Assembly (NCBI GenBank): GCA_964444975.1
Contig: CAYUJD010000009.1
Location: 1-64,000 of the forward strand
Reading direction: 5' to 3'
Source of the DNA: VBAS01 sp964444975
GTDB taxonomy: Bacteria > Bacteroidota > Bacteroidia > Chitinophagales > Chitinophagaceae
DNA length: 64,000 bases
The translations under genes and the position numbers were made by a program. This document shows positions 1 to 9,256 of the stretch, one piece after another. Position 1 is the first letter of the stretch. Each line of letters begins with the position of its first letter. Under the pieces are notes generated by a model, which saw nothing but the letters and a program-made list of their open reading frames with translations, had not been told where the DNA came from and ran no database searches.

Positions 1-189
1 AAGATAGATAAGAAAGGAAATGTGTTTGCATCCGGCCCGGGCGGCATCTGGATATTTAACAAAGCAGGTGAACTGATCGGAAAAATTAAGATCAATGGCG
101 TATCTGCATCCAATTGCGCATTAACAACAGATAATAAAACACTTTTTATAACCGCTACGCAGTTTTTGCTGAGAGTAAAAATGAAATAA
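1..189 (+). CDS. SMP-30/gluconolactonase-like protein, C-terminal fragment
   Basis: The window opens inside a + strand reading frame that runs to a TAA at 187-189, giving 62 residues. The visible part contains SGPGGIWIFNKAGELIG followed by LTTDNKTLFITA. This is the last pair of beta-propeller blades typical of the SMP-30/gluconolactonase/LRE family, which hydrolyses sugar lactones. The start and most of the protein lie outside the window, so any signal peptide cannot be judged. It converges with the sialate esterase at 223. A lactonase here would fit the nearby PQQ sugar dehydrogenase, which makes lactones, but that link is inference. The family call rests on about 60 residues and is moderately firm. 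Confidence 0.6.
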   Translation, partial: KIDKKGNVFASGPGGIWIFNKAGELIGKIKINGVSASNCALTTDNKTLFITATQFLLRVKMK

Positions 190-200
190 CTTTTACCTGA

Positions 201-219
201 ATATCCTGCTTCAGGATAT
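201..219. terminator. Hairpin between convergent genes
   Basis: A perfect 8-bp inverted repeat, ATATCCTG and CAGGATAT with a 3-nt loop, lies in the 33-bp gap between the lactonase end and the convergent esterase end. It is well placed for a bidirectional terminator, but no strong T-run follows on either strand. Confidence 0.35.
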
Positions 220-222
220 AGT

Positions 223-1641
223 TTACTGCTTCACCGGAATCACCTCACAATTATCTGTTCTGAATGGAATAACAGGTAATCCTTCTTTATTAAAAACATT
301 TGACATACCTGTATTACTGAATGAAAACCGAACGGCAACAGGGTTTGGCACCTGCTTATTTGAAACGACGATCCTGTCTTTTTCAAGTTTTACATCGGCA
401 GGAAAAAAATTTTTATCGTCTCCGGCAATAAGAAATTCAGTTGCTGCACTATCTCCTTTTACCATAAAACCATTGGGAGCATTATCAAAATACAGATTCA
501 CTTTTCCTTTACTTACCTCCATTTTTTTATACTTCGGGTTTTTGTAAACCGGAACAGGTATATTTTTTTTATACGTTTCTGCCAAAGCAATATTCGCTAA
601 ACGCAAACCCACATTTAATTTATCTTTCGGATGCTGGTCTTTTACATTGTCAACCAGATCGGTGATTACTACCATACCGGTTTTCGGATAAGATAGCGAA
701 CGGGTTTGCTGTTCCATCAGCAGTGCCGCTTCATAAGTATTTTCATAAGTGTAGGGTGCTATCTGCACATAATAGAAAGGAAAATCCTGTTCAAACTGTT
801 TTCGCCAGGCGCCGATCATGCCTGTAAACATTTTTTCATACGCATAAGCTCTTGCTGTATTTCCTTCTCCCTGGTACCAGATAACACCGGCAATAGAGTA
901 ATTGGAAATCGGGTAAATCATCGCATTATAAATATAACCGGGCTTGTTGGGCCGGTAGGTCACATCTCTTATTTTAGTAGCAGCTTCTTTCATCACAGGA
1001 TCGCTGTCTATTACTTCAGCAGGTTCCCAGAGTTCCACCGGCGTTCCGCTCCAGGCTGATTGAATAAGACCAATTGGAACATTATTCAACTCAGTATGTA
1101 ATTTTTTTCCAAAAAAATAACCCGCAGCGCTGAACCGCCTTAATGTTTCTTCGTTGCAGGATACCCATTCACCTTCGCAATGATCCTGCGGATATTCAGA
1201 AGTTTTTTTAAAGACGGTGAAGAAACGGATCTTATCATTTTTACAATTGGGCAGTTCATCTTTAATCTGCTGGTTATTGCTCATTTCCATATTAGACTGG
1301 CCGGAACAAATCCAAACTTCGCCAATCAGAATATTTTCCAATACAATTGTATTAAACCGGCCTTTGATAGTTATGGTATAAGGTCCGCCTGCTGCTGGTG
1401 TACTGATTTTTGCTTTCCACTTTCCGGTATTTAAGGCCGTTACGGAATCAACTGTGCTCTTCCATGAAGAGATGATAACAAACCGTTCAGTCGGGCTTGC
1501 CCATCCCCATAACGTTGCCTGTGAGTTTTGCTGCAGCACCATATTACTGCTCATAATGGGCGGCAGCCGGATGATGGCAAATAATTCTGAAGTGCACGAT
1601 AGCATTAATAGAAAAGAAGAAAGTAAAAATATTTTTTTCAT
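223..1641 (-). CDS. Sialate O-acetylesterase family protein (SGNH-type), exported
   Basis: A 472-residue protein of the sialate O-acetylesterase family, which removes acetyl groups from sugars; in xylan loci relatives act on acetylated xylan. An N-terminal signal peptide is visible (possible lipobox near Cys16). The catalytic serine lies in GQSNM at residues 114-118. The conserved block WYQGEGN is at about 255-261 and the Asp/His pair in KDQHPKDK at about 334-341, so the active site looks complete. It lacks the inserted jelly-roll domain seen in its 647-residue relative at 15769. It is the last gene of the long minus-strand series and follows the YhcH-like gene by 53 bp. The family is secure; the natural substrate is inferred from context. 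Confidence 0.88.
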   Translation of the reverse strand: MKKIFLLSSFLLMLSCTSELFAIIRLPPIMSSNMVLQQNSQATLWGWASPTERFVIISSWKSTVDSVTALNTGKWKAKISTPAAGGPYTITIKGRFNTIVLENILIGEVWICSGQSNMEMSNNQQIKDELPNCKNDKIRFFTVFKKTSEYPQDHCEGEWVSCNEETLRRFSAAGYFFGKKLHTELNNVPIGLIQSAWSGTPVELWEPAEVIDSDPVMKEAATKIRDVTYRPNKPGYIYNAMIYPISNYSIAGVIWYQGEGNTARAYAYEKMFTGMIGAWRKQFEQDFPFYYVQIAPYTYENTYEAALLMEQQTRSLSYPKTGMVVITDLVDNVKDQHPKDKLNVGLRLANIALAETYKKNIPVPVYKNPKYKKMEVSKGKVNLYFDNAPNGFMVKGDSAATEFLIAGDDKNFFPADVKLEKDRIVVSNKQVPNPVAVRFSFSNTGMSNVFNKEGLPVIPFRTDNCEVIPVKQ

Positions 1642-1694
1642 ACGCTTGTATTCAGATTTACAGTTTTTATTTGTGTAAATAGTTATAAATAAAA

Positions 1695-2306
1695 TTACTC
1701 TTTAGCCACTCTTATTTTTATGACCACTTTTTTTACAACCTTATTTCCACCCGGAGTTATATTAGGCCGGTGAGCTTCTCCAGGGAAAAAAAGAAGAAAA
1801 CTATTCTGTGGTACCGTATAAATCTTACCATCACCTTTATAGTAAGCAATATCTGCCTTGTCATTAAAAGCCTTGTCCACTGTTAAGGATTCCACAGGGG
1901 TCCTTCCCATATTTTCTTCACCGGTTATTACATATTGCAGGTCAATATAATTTTTATGCGATTCAAATGCAGTTTTATCATAATCCTTTGATGGTGCTTC
2001 GGAAACTATAGCATACACGTTATCCCCGTCAATAGTATGCCGCCCACTTCTCAATGTTACTAAATTGGTGTCTCTTAAAAACGCAAACGCCTTATCCCAA
2101 AAAATTTTATTCAGGTGATATTGCCTGGCAAATTCCACTTTATTGATGGCAGCATGTGGCACGGCCTTTAATCCATTGAGGTATTCTTTTTTCTTAAACC
2201 ATTTTTTGGCTTTTCTTTCCGTCCATTCACTGGTTTGTGAATAGACGGATAAGCTGACTGCAACGAGGGATAACAGAAGGCCTGCCAGCACGGCGAACTT
2301 TTTCAT
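1695..2306 (-). CDS. YhcH/YjgK/YiaL (DUF386) family protein with signal peptide
   Basis: A 203-residue protein whose residues from about 45 match the YhcH/YjgK/YiaL cupin-like family: FESHKNYIDLQYVITGEE, later VPQNSFLLFFPGEAHRP. The His and Glu residues that would bind metal are present. Family members sit in sialic acid and plant-sugar operons and are suspected sugar isomerases or anomerases, but the activity is poorly defined. What is odd is a clear Sec signal peptide (MKKFAVLAGLLLSLVAVSLS, then a cleavage site near YSQ), since most members are cytoplasmic. It is 24 bp downstream of the RraA-like gene, which is also exported, suggesting both act in the periplasm. Confidence 0.85.
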   Translation of the reverse strand: MKKFAVLAGLLLSLVAVSLSVYSQTSEWTERKAKKWFKKKEYLNGLKAVPHAAINKVEFARQYHLNKIFWDKAFAFLRDTNLVTLRSGRHTIDGDNVYAIVSEAPSKDYDKTAFESHKNYIDLQYVITGEENMGRTPVESLTVDKAFNDKADIAYYKGDGKIYTVPQNSFLLFFPGEAHRPNITPGGNKVVKKVVIKIRVAKE

Positions 2307-2330
2307 ATTTATTTTTTAAAAATTATTTTA

Positions 2331-3254
2331 TCACCATGTTCTTTTACTCATCATCTTATCTAATTCGGCACGGGTCATCTTTCCTAACTCCGGATGTTTT
2401 TCTAACCACTTTAAAAATTCAGTTTTTATTTCATCTCCCCATTGGCTGTCAATTTCGCCTGTGCTGTATTTACCGCTGCGTACCATTTCAAAACCAAACT
2501 GGTCTTTGCGTATCACAAACTCTGCAGTACTTACTACCTGCTCCGCCATATGAGCCGGTACAAAAAGAACTCCTTCTCTTGTTGCAATAACCAAATCACC
2601 CGGAAGCACCATTACATTGCCAATACGAATCGGAGTATTAAGCCCCATTAGTACCATTTCTTCGGTAAAGGATGGATGAAAATCACGGACAAAAGCATTG
2701 AAGCCTTTGATGTTTTTTATTTCCTGTAAATCTCTGGCAGCGCCATCAAAGACAACACCATTGCCCGATTTACTAAATATGGAATTAGCTAATGTAGCAC
2801 CCATGATAGGGCCGCCGCTGATTTTTCCAAATGCGTCAGCCACATACAAATCACCCTTTGTGAGTATATCTATCGGCCATGAATTGGTATTGCCTTTTCT
2901 TCCCTGTTTGGCTCCTCTTTCTTTAATGTTCTTTTCCACATCAGGGCGACTGGGCATATACATCGCCGTTACTGCACGACCAGTCATAGTTGTATCGTTC
3001 ACCGTTTTCCATCCGCCTTCAAACTGGTTTACATAACCTTCATTTCTTAAAACGGTCCATGCATCATCAATCATGATATGCTTTGCCCTTTGCAGCAGGC
3101 TGTCTGAAATTTTTGGTCTTCCGTCTGCAAACCTTTCTCCTTTCCATTCCGAAGTAAGAAAAATGAGTTCTTCTTTTGAAATAGTCTGCGCAACAGAATT
3201 ATTAAAAATGATTGTGCATGTCATTAAACACAAAACAGCATTTTTTAAATTCAT
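2331..3254 (-). CDS. RraA-like family protein (HMG/oxaloacetate aldolase fold), exported
   Basis: A 307-residue protein of the RraA/HMG-aldolase family. The family signature is visible at residues 166-178, GVVFDGAARDLQE, with the conserved Arg174-Asp175 that binds substrate and metal in aldolase members. GPIMGATLA lies just before it. Family members are class II aldolases of 4-hydroxy-4-methyl-2-oxoglutarate and oxaloacetate decarboxylases; a second group only regulates RNase E. The protein has a signal peptide ending near SVAQ (residue 23) and long N- and C-terminal extensions, so it is larger than the usual 160-230 residues. Export argues against an RNase E role. Neighbours suggest a part in sugar-acid breakdown; the exact substrate is unknown. 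Confidence 0.82.
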   Translation of the reverse strand: MNLKNAVLCLMTCTIIFNNSVAQTISKEELIFLTSEWKGERFADGRPKISDSLLQRAKHIMIDDAWTVLRNEGYVNQFEGGWKTVNDTTMTGRAVTAMYMPSRPDVEKNIKERGAKQGRKGNTNSWPIDILTKGDLYVADAFGKISGGPIMGATLANSIFSKSGNGVVFDGAARDLQEIKNIKGFNAFVRDFHPSFTEEMVLMGLNTPIRIGNVMVLPGDLVIATREGVLFVPAHMAEQVVSTAEFVIRKDQFGFEMVRSGKYSTGEIDSQWGDEIKTEFLKWLEKHPELGKMTRAELDKMMSKRTW

Positions 3255-3294
3255 ATATAAACCAGTTTTAAAAAACTTGATTGTTTATAGTAAG

Positions 3295-4950
3295 TTATTC
3301 TATTCCTCCTGCGCTTTTTGCTATATTCCTTACCGCGTTTTCTCCCAGCCTTTCTTTCAATTGGGTTAAATAAAGACTTCCGGGGGCAACATGTTTATCC
3401 AAAGATTCGATATAGCCCCTTGGTCTTACATAGTCCTGCAATGTTGTATTAAAAATAACTCCGGCTACACCGATGTGGCCGAAGGAATAGTTTTGCGCAG
3501 TGGGCGGTTTTTGAATGCGAAAGTCTCCTTCGCAATTCCAGAATACAATATTGGCTCCCGCCCAGCCGATGATAAAATCTTTCCAGAACCTTGCAGTCAA
3601 AGGTGCTTTTACATTATCATAAAGTACTCCGTTCACCCAACGGTTATGCGGCTCACTTGTAGAATAGGGATTGACAGCTTTACAATCAAAAAAGACATTA
3701 CCACTTGCTTCAGAACCCTGCAGTACAAATGAATGCCTTCCCTTTTGAGAGATGCATCTTTGCACCAGGCAAAACTGTCCGTTCATATGAAAGGTAAACC
3801 TTCTGCCGCCTGCTCTTACTGAAACCGGTTCTTTAGATTCACAATCCTGCACAGTAATCCATTTGGTACCCGCATTTGCCTGCACTACACTATTCACAAA
3901 ATGAAGGGCAGTCATATTCCTTACCCATGCATTTTTTGCATTGTTGATATTGATAAAATTGCCATAATGATTTTCGTCAGAAAAATATTCTTCCCCTTCG
4001 TACCGGGTTACCGGGTCATCAATCGAAGGACGGTCCATATTACCATAGGCCTTTGTACGAACAGCAGGGTCATACTCGGATACGCCACGAAGGTTTTCAA
4101 TTCCAACCTGCTCTATGCGTTTATCATTGTATTTTACGATATCTCCTCCTCCCCAGCGGGTTTCGATAGCAGTAAAAACAGGGCCATCAACAGTAATGGT
4201 GTTTCCTTTTATGTCTGTAATTATCCTGTCATACGTAATTACAAAAGGCCTCCACCTGTTTCTTCCCACAGTGGCACTGTCTTCGCCAATTTCTTTTATC
4301 CAATCTTCATTGCCATTACGGCGAACTAAAATCTTATCTCCCTTTTTAAAAGTTTTGGCTGATACGATATTGAAACTGTTTGCACCTACCGGCACATAGT
4401 TATCGGTAATCAGTTGTTTTGTTTCTTCCTGCACTACTATACCGGAGTCGCCCATGATGTTTATCAATGCCGGTCTTCCGCCGCGCCCGGGCCCCGGCGC
4501 CGGTTGTTGTTTGGGTGTTTTGCCAAATAGTATTGTACCAATATCGCTCATGCCTTCGCCACGCAGCACCACACCCGAAGCTTTTATATAAAGAGGTTTA
4601 TCTAACTGATACAATCCCATCCTCAATAATATGGCGCCCCGGAATCCATGCACATCAGCAGGAAGAGCAGACACACTGTCTATTGCTTTTTGTATTTTGT
4701 CTGCATTGTCTCCCGCAACCGGCCAAATGATTACTTTAACGGGTACATACGGAATGGCAACGCCTCCGCCTTTATATCCTGCATTGGAAAAATCAGGAAT
4801 CCTGTTTCCCAAACTATCTGCCACATATACCAGTTTACCATCAACACCGGGATATACTAATGATGTTGTTGGTGGAATGTCTTGTGCAATTGCATTATAG
4901 ATATTGGCGATGAACATCAATAGTGCGATTACATAAACTTTAACCCTCAT
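3295..4950 (-). CDS. Secreted right-handed beta-helix protein (pectate-lyase-like fold)
   Basis: A 551-residue exported protein with a signal peptide ending near NAIAQ. An N-terminal segment resembles the opening of pectate-lyase-3-type beta-helices: IQKAIDSVSALP, then FRGAILLRMGLYQLDKPLYI and VVLRGEG. It continues with repeated short strands and Asn ladders (FININNAKNAWVRNMTALHF, WITVQDCES, GNVFFDCKAV, IVFWNCEGDF). A Pro/Gly-rich linker lies near residue 150. Such proteins can be polysaccharide lyases, hydrolases or epimerases, but I cannot assign a CAZy family or catalytic residues. It lies between the RraA-like gene and a small secreted protein, all on the minus strand, so a carbohydrate substrate is likely. 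Confidence 0.72.
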   Translation of the reverse strand: MRVKVYVIALLMFIANIYNAIAQDIPPTTSLVYPGVDGKLVYVADSLGNRIPDFSNAGYKGGGVAIPYVPVKVIIWPVAGDNADKIQKAIDSVSALPADVHGFRGAILLRMGLYQLDKPLYIKASGVVLRGEGMSDIGTILFGKTPKQQPAPGPGRGGRPALINIMGDSGIVVQEETKQLITDNYVPVGANSFNIVSAKTFKKGDKILVRRNGNEDWIKEIGEDSATVGRNRWRPFVITYDRIITDIKGNTITVDGPVFTAIETRWGGGDIVKYNDKRIEQVGIENLRGVSEYDPAVRTKAYGNMDRPSIDDPVTRYEGEEYFSDENHYGNFININNAKNAWVRNMTALHFVNSVVQANAGTKWITVQDCESKEPVSVRAGGRRFTFHMNGQFCLVQRCISQKGRHSFVLQGSEASGNVFFDCKAVNPYSTSEPHNRWVNGVLYDNVKAPLTARFWKDFIIGWAGANIVFWNCEGDFRIQKPPTAQNYSFGHIGVAGVIFNTTLQDYVRPRGYIESLDKHVAPGSLYLTQLKERLGENAVRNIAKSAGGIE

Positions 4951-4994
4951 AGCAGGACATTTAGATTAAAAGAGTATTATTTGTAAAGCCTTGT

Positions 4995-5486
4995 TTATTT
5001 TTTATAAATAGCTTTTGTAGTGCTTTCTCCCCTCGGTGAGTTGGAATAAGTGACAACAGAAAGGAAACCATCTTTTGTCAACGTCCAGGTCTCTGTTGAT
5101 TTAAATTCACTGGTCTGCCCATCCCGTTCAAAAATGGTTGTGTTATTAACGGTAAGTGCTTGACCATCCTCTGACCATTTAGCTGTTGATTTTCTTTTTG
5201 CCCCTCCAAAGCCTTCAGACTCAGTTACTTTACCATCATAGGTTAATGTAATTGTAGTGGTAACCGGGTCACCGCCCTGAAACCCCGGTGTGGTTCTGGT
5301 GATTGTGATTTCATTTTCTTTTTGTTCTGCTTTCAGCGAACGGGCAACACGGCCGCCAAATTCACCCAACTCACTTTTGGACTCATCTAATTTCCAGTCA
5401 CCGGAAAAATTAACACGGTCAGCTACTGTTGTGAAAGAAAGCAGCAATACTGCGGGTACCAGGAATGAGAATAACATCTTTTTCAT
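4995..5486 (-). CDS. Small secreted beta-rich protein of unknown function
   Basis: A 163-residue protein with a signal peptide (MKKMLFSFLVPAVLLLSFTT). The mature part starts NFSGDWKLDESKSELGEFG and continues with alternating charged and hydrophobic strands (ITITRTTPGF, TTTITLTYDGK, KSTAKWSEDGQALTV, TETWTLTKDGFLSV). This looks like a small beta-barrel or sandwich resembling lipocalin-like secreted proteins of Bacteroidota. I do not recognise a named function. It stands alone, with about 165 bp of AT-rich sequence upstream and 44 bp to the beta-helix gene downstream. Confidence 0.7.
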   Translation of the reverse strand: MKKMLFSFLVPAVLLLSFTTVADRVNFSGDWKLDESKSELGEFGGRVARSLKAEQKENEITITRTTPGFQGGDPVTTTITLTYDGKVTESEGFGGAKRKSTAKWSEDGQALTVNNTTIFERDGQTSEFKSTETWTLTKDGFLSVVTYSNSPRGESTTKAIYKK

Positions 5487-5650
5487 AATTTATTTTTTAA
5501 AGTTTTTTAAAAATGTGAATAGTTATAAAGAGATAATGACTGATGAATAATTTCAGGAACTGTTATCAAAATATGTTTTAAAAAATTGTTGCATCATGTT
5601 GTTATTTATATCAGGCCAGAGTGCCGGTATTATGAGCTGTTGAATTTTCA

Positions 5651-6865
5651 TTACTGATTATCATCACCCATCACATCATAGCCCCGCCATTTAAATTCTT
5701 TGACAAGCGCTGCAGCGGCAGGCCATGCAATCTGGTGCTGCGGGCTGGCCACCCATTTTCTCCTGTCTTCTTCTGTGGCAAAAGAAATCTGAATGGTATA
5801 ATTATAAGTTGTGGGTTCAGCCTGTATTTCTTTACTGATATTTTCCGGGAAGAGGCGCAATAGTTTTGATCCGACATAGCCTTTCTGTACCGTCATGGCA
5901 GGTACATAAATGGAGTGATACATTTTTTCAAAAGCATCACCGTTTTCTTTTGGTACAACAAAATCCATCTGAAGCAATATTGCTTTTGGTTTTGCAGGTG
6001 GTTTAAGGTTATCAGGATTTTTTTGCTGCTTTGAAGCTGCAATGCCAATCACCAGTAATTCAAGATCTTCTTTTCCGTTATTAACGAGATTAATTTTTTC
6101 TCCCAGCAACCCAAAGAAAGAATCATCTGCTGTTATTGCTGCAGTTTCTGAACCAGCACTTATAGTACCCGAACCTTTAATTACATAATATACTTCCTCA
6201 ATTCCTTCAAGCGATCGGGGTCCGGCGGTACTGCCTGCAGGTATTATTACATGATCCACATGATCCCAGCTTGAAGAAAAAACATCAGGCCCCAGTATGC
6301 GGCGATACAATATTCCGTTACCCGGATATGTATTATTATTCGGTTTCAATAAATCCTTTTTAATTTGCCCGGATACAAATTGCGGAATTGGATCCAATGC
6401 TGCTCCAACACGGGTATCACCCAAATCAAATGCATCACCGCGGCCTTTGGTTGTACTCACTGCAAAATTCATCCAGCGGATTGGTGTGTTTCCCGGATTA
6501 TAGATTCCATGAGAGTTACCCATTTTGCAGGGAACCAGCGCCGGCGCTTTAATTTTAGAAGTACGTCCATTGATAGTAAACTCCGCTTCGCCATCCAATA
6601 TCACAAACATCTCTTCAATGGTATGATGAAAGTGTTGGCCGATACCAGATTTGGCCTGGATGGAACCCGTATGCAGGTAAAGAAAATTGGTGGATAGTTC
6701 TGTCCTTCCAATCAATTGTGTAAATCCCATTTTACCAGCGCCTGCATGTACAGCTGACAGTTCCCTGTATTTGGAAGGGTCATTATGTATTACACGTTTA
6801 CTAAGGGTTTGTGATGATGCAGATAGGCTGATGCTAACTGCCAATGTAACAAGCAACCGGTTCAT
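5651..6865 (-). CDS. Exported bicupin protein fused to a C-terminal dimeric alpha/beta-barrel-like domain
   Basis: A 404-residue protein with a signal peptide ending near SASSQ. A first cupin spans roughly residues 50-150 with intact metal-type residues (HFHHTIEEMFVILDGEAEF, later GNSHGIYNPG). A second cupin lies at about 185-275 (GIEEVYYVIKGSGTI), but the position where a His pair is usual reads GPRSLEG, so its metal site looks degenerate. The last 110 residues (LLQMDFVVPKENGDAFEKMY to the end, with SFATEEDRRKWVASPQHQIAW) resemble an EthD/ABM-type ferredoxin-like domain. This three-part fusion is unusual. It is next to the PQQ dehydrogenase and shares its direction. A role in modifying oxidised sugars is possible but unproven. 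Confidence 0.8.
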   Translation of the reverse strand: MNRLLVTLAVSISLSASSQTLSKRVIHNDPSKYRELSAVHAGAGKMGFTQLIGRTELSTNFLYLHTGSIQAKSGIGQHFHHTIEEMFVILDGEAEFTINGRTSKIKAPALVPCKMGNSHGIYNPGNTPIRWMNFAVSTTKGRGDAFDLGDTRVGAALDPIPQFVSGQIKKDLLKPNNNTYPGNGILYRRILGPDVFSSSWDHVDHVIIPAGSTAGPRSLEGIEEVYYVIKGSGTISAGSETAAITADDSFFGLLGEKINLVNNGKEDLELLVIGIAASKQQKNPDNLKPPAKPKAILLQMDFVVPKENGDAFEKMYHSIYVPAMTVQKGYVGSKLLRLFPENISKEIQAEPTTYNYTIQISFATEEDRRKWVASPQHQIAWPAAAALVKEFKWRGYDVMGDDNQ

Positions 6866-6938
6866 AATTATCAGTTTTGGTTATCTATATTAATAATCAG
6901 GTTATATTATAAAATACATAACTGTTAATAAAATTTTA

Positions 6939-9185
6939 TTACTTGCTGCTGGGCAGCGCATACACAACATATGCCCTTGGCAAAGCCCCCGGATCTTTGG
7001 AATGATCATAACTATCCTTTGTAAAATTATTGGTGGCATTCACCACCAGGTATTGTTTACCGTTCAATTCATACATCACCGGTTGTGTATTTGATTCATA
7101 GCTTAATGTTGTTTCCCATAAAAGAGTTCCGGTATCTGCATCATAGGCATATAGTTTTCCTCCTTTGCCATTACAGAACAATACCCCTGTGGAAGTGATA
7201 ACAATCCCTTTTCTTTGAGAACCGTTTACAGCGCCGGCAGTTTTATCACCAGCCTTTGATGCTTTTGCATCTTCTCCCAAAGGTTGTTTCCATTTGATGG
7301 TTCCAGTGTTCAGATCATATGCCATTACCCATGCCCATGTTGGTCCTAACAGATCGGGCCATGCGGTACCATAATCAGTAGAGTACCGGTTTTTGGGGCG
7401 AATCACTCCAACAGGATATTCAGACATCGGAGGAATAGTTTTTGCATCGGGTTTAACGGGTGCACCACCTGATGCTACCACCGGACCTTCTGGCATTTTT
7501 GTTTCAGTTCTTCTCTGAGAGCCAAAAGGAAATCTTGATATAGTACCACCCAAATAACGATATAATGCATTTAATTTTTGATCATCCACATGAATAAGGC
7601 CGGGCATTTGACCACGACCAACGGTTATCAGGGTTTTAAAATCATCTAATGTTATCCGCCGCCCGGCATTGATTACGGATGGCGCAATACCCCTGCCAGC
7701 CATATTATCTCCGTGACAAGACTTGCAGGATGTGGCATATAATGTTTGGGCTTTCTGTTTATCATCTGCCGACATTAATTCCCGCGGGGTTTTTACCCTC
7801 TCCAGTTTATAAATGGAAGGATACTCCTGTGTTAAAATATACATCATTCCTTTGCCGGGATCAGAAGCGGTATTACCAAAGTTTACACCACCCAATGCGC
7901 CGGGCAGCATGATGGTTTCATATTTATCTGATGGGGGAACAAATAAACCTGATTTGGCAGAGTCAATCCGTTTATACCATTTCTTTTTTTCTTCTTCAGA
8001 ATAATACGGGTTAATCATGTCTTTTGTCACTGCATGTCTTGTAAAATCCGGAAGTGTTGAAATGGGTTGTGTGGGCCATGATTTTTCACCGGGCATCTTG
8101 CTGGCAGGAAAAGGCTTTTCAACTATCGGGAACAACGATTTACCAGTTACCCGGTCAAACACAAACATAAAACCATGTTTGGTGGCAATAGCAACTGCAT
8201 CAATTGATTTACCATTATGGTTGACTGTTAATAATTGCGGAGCAGAAGCAAGATCATAATCCCATAGATCATGATGCACCGTTTGAAAATGCCAGATACG
8301 CTTACCCGTCCTTGCATTTACAGCCACCAAACAATTGCCAAATAGATTTGCGCCGAGACGATCAGCGCCATAAAAATCAAAAGTAGGCGAGCCGATTGGC
8401 AGATAAGCAATGCCTCTTTTTGTATCAACGGATATTTCACTCCATACATTCGTTCCGCCAACATATTTATAGGCATCTTTTGGCCATGTATTATATCCGT
8501 ATTCACCCGGGTGGGGAACGGTATGAAATGTCCATGCTTTTTTACCGGTTATTACATTGTAAGCTCTTACATGACCCGGAGGAGAAAAATAACCTTCGCC
8601 GGGAGCAGAACCCATTATAATCAAATCTTCAAATATAACCCCGGGCATCATGGATTGTATACGCCGGATGGTTGAAACAGGCCGGTCAAGACCTTCTCTC
8701 ATATCCACATAACCGTTTTTACCAAAGGTCATTATTGATTTACCCGTCAATGCATTTATGGCCTGTAATGTATTGTTGAGTGTAAACAATAAACGCCTGT
8801 CTTTCCTGTCTTTGCTTTCCCAATAGTTAATACCCCGGCGGGTCAGTCCCTGCAGGTTGGCATGTATCCAGATTTCTTTACCTGTTAAAGCATGGATGGC
8901 AACGAGGGAGGAATTTTTTGCCATTACATACATTATAGTATCCACAACGATGGGACTGAAAAAATTAATGGAAGAATCCTTTGTTGGATAATACCAGGCT
9001 ACCTGCATCCGGTTCACATTTTCTTTAGTGATTTCTGAAGCGTTAAAATATTTTGACTGGTCAGGGCTGCCGCCATAGTGCGACCATGTTCTGTGTTCAC
9101 TTTCCGGCATAAACTTTCTGACAGTTCCGTAAAAAAAACAGAGTAGTAAAATAATAACTCCTGTTACTTTTGCTGATAATTTCAT
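6939..9185 (-). CDS. PQQ-dependent dehydrogenase with embedded cytochrome c domain
   Basis: A 748-residue quinoprotein of the glucose/alcohol dehydrogenase class. The beta-propeller repeats are plain: ALTGKEIWIHA, NVITGKKAWTFHTVPHPGE, NARTGKRIWHFQTVHHDLWD, DLNTGTIKWKQPLGE and DADTGTLLWETTL. A c-type haem domain is inserted near residues 475-545, with CKSCH at 487-491 and a likely axial Met in GRGQMPGL. An N-terminal hydrophobic segment (residues 8-21) is a signal or membrane anchor. Such enzymes oxidise aldoses or alcohols in the periplasm and pass electrons to the respiratory chain. Placed at the end of a xylan locus it could oxidise released sugars to lactones. PQQ synthesis genes are not in the window. 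The family is secure; the substrate is not known. Confidence 0.9.
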   Translation of the reverse strand: MKLSAKVTGVIILLLCFFYGTVRKFMPESEHRTWSHYGGSPDQSKYFNASEITKENVNRMQVAWYYPTKDSSINFFSPIVVDTIMYVMAKNSSLVAIHALTGKEIWIHANLQGLTRRGINYWESKDRKDRRLLFTLNNTLQAINALTGKSIMTFGKNGYVDMREGLDRPVSTIRRIQSMMPGVIFEDLIIMGSAPGEGYFSPPGHVRAYNVITGKKAWTFHTVPHPGEYGYNTWPKDAYKYVGGTNVWSEISVDTKRGIAYLPIGSPTFDFYGADRLGANLFGNCLVAVNARTGKRIWHFQTVHHDLWDYDLASAPQLLTVNHNGKSIDAVAIATKHGFMFVFDRVTGKSLFPIVEKPFPASKMPGEKSWPTQPISTLPDFTRHAVTKDMINPYYSEEEKKKWYKRIDSAKSGLFVPPSDKYETIMLPGALGGVNFGNTASDPGKGMMYILTQEYPSIYKLERVKTPRELMSADDKQKAQTLYATSCKSCHGDNMAGRGIAPSVINAGRRITLDDFKTLITVGRGQMPGLIHVDDQKLNALYRYLGGTISRFPFGSQRRTETKMPEGPVVASGGAPVKPDAKTIPPMSEYPVGVIRPKNRYSTDYGTAWPDLLGPTWAWVMAYDLNTGTIKWKQPLGEDAKASKAGDKTAGAVNGSQRKGIVITSTGVLFCNGKGGKLYAYDADTGTLLWETTLSYESNTQPVMYELNGKQYLVVNATNNFTKDSYDHSKDPGALPRAYVVYALPSSK

Positions 9186-9256
9186 TTGGCAACAATGTTT
9201 GAATAATAATCAGTATTGACCGCATTACACAATTAGGTTCTTATAACCGGTCAGGG

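Noticed and set aside
706..1059. Open frame on the + strand opposite the first esterase
   Set aside because: It is antisense to a well-supported gene, has no recognisable motif, and is a typical shadow frame. The same holds for the other antisense frames in the window.
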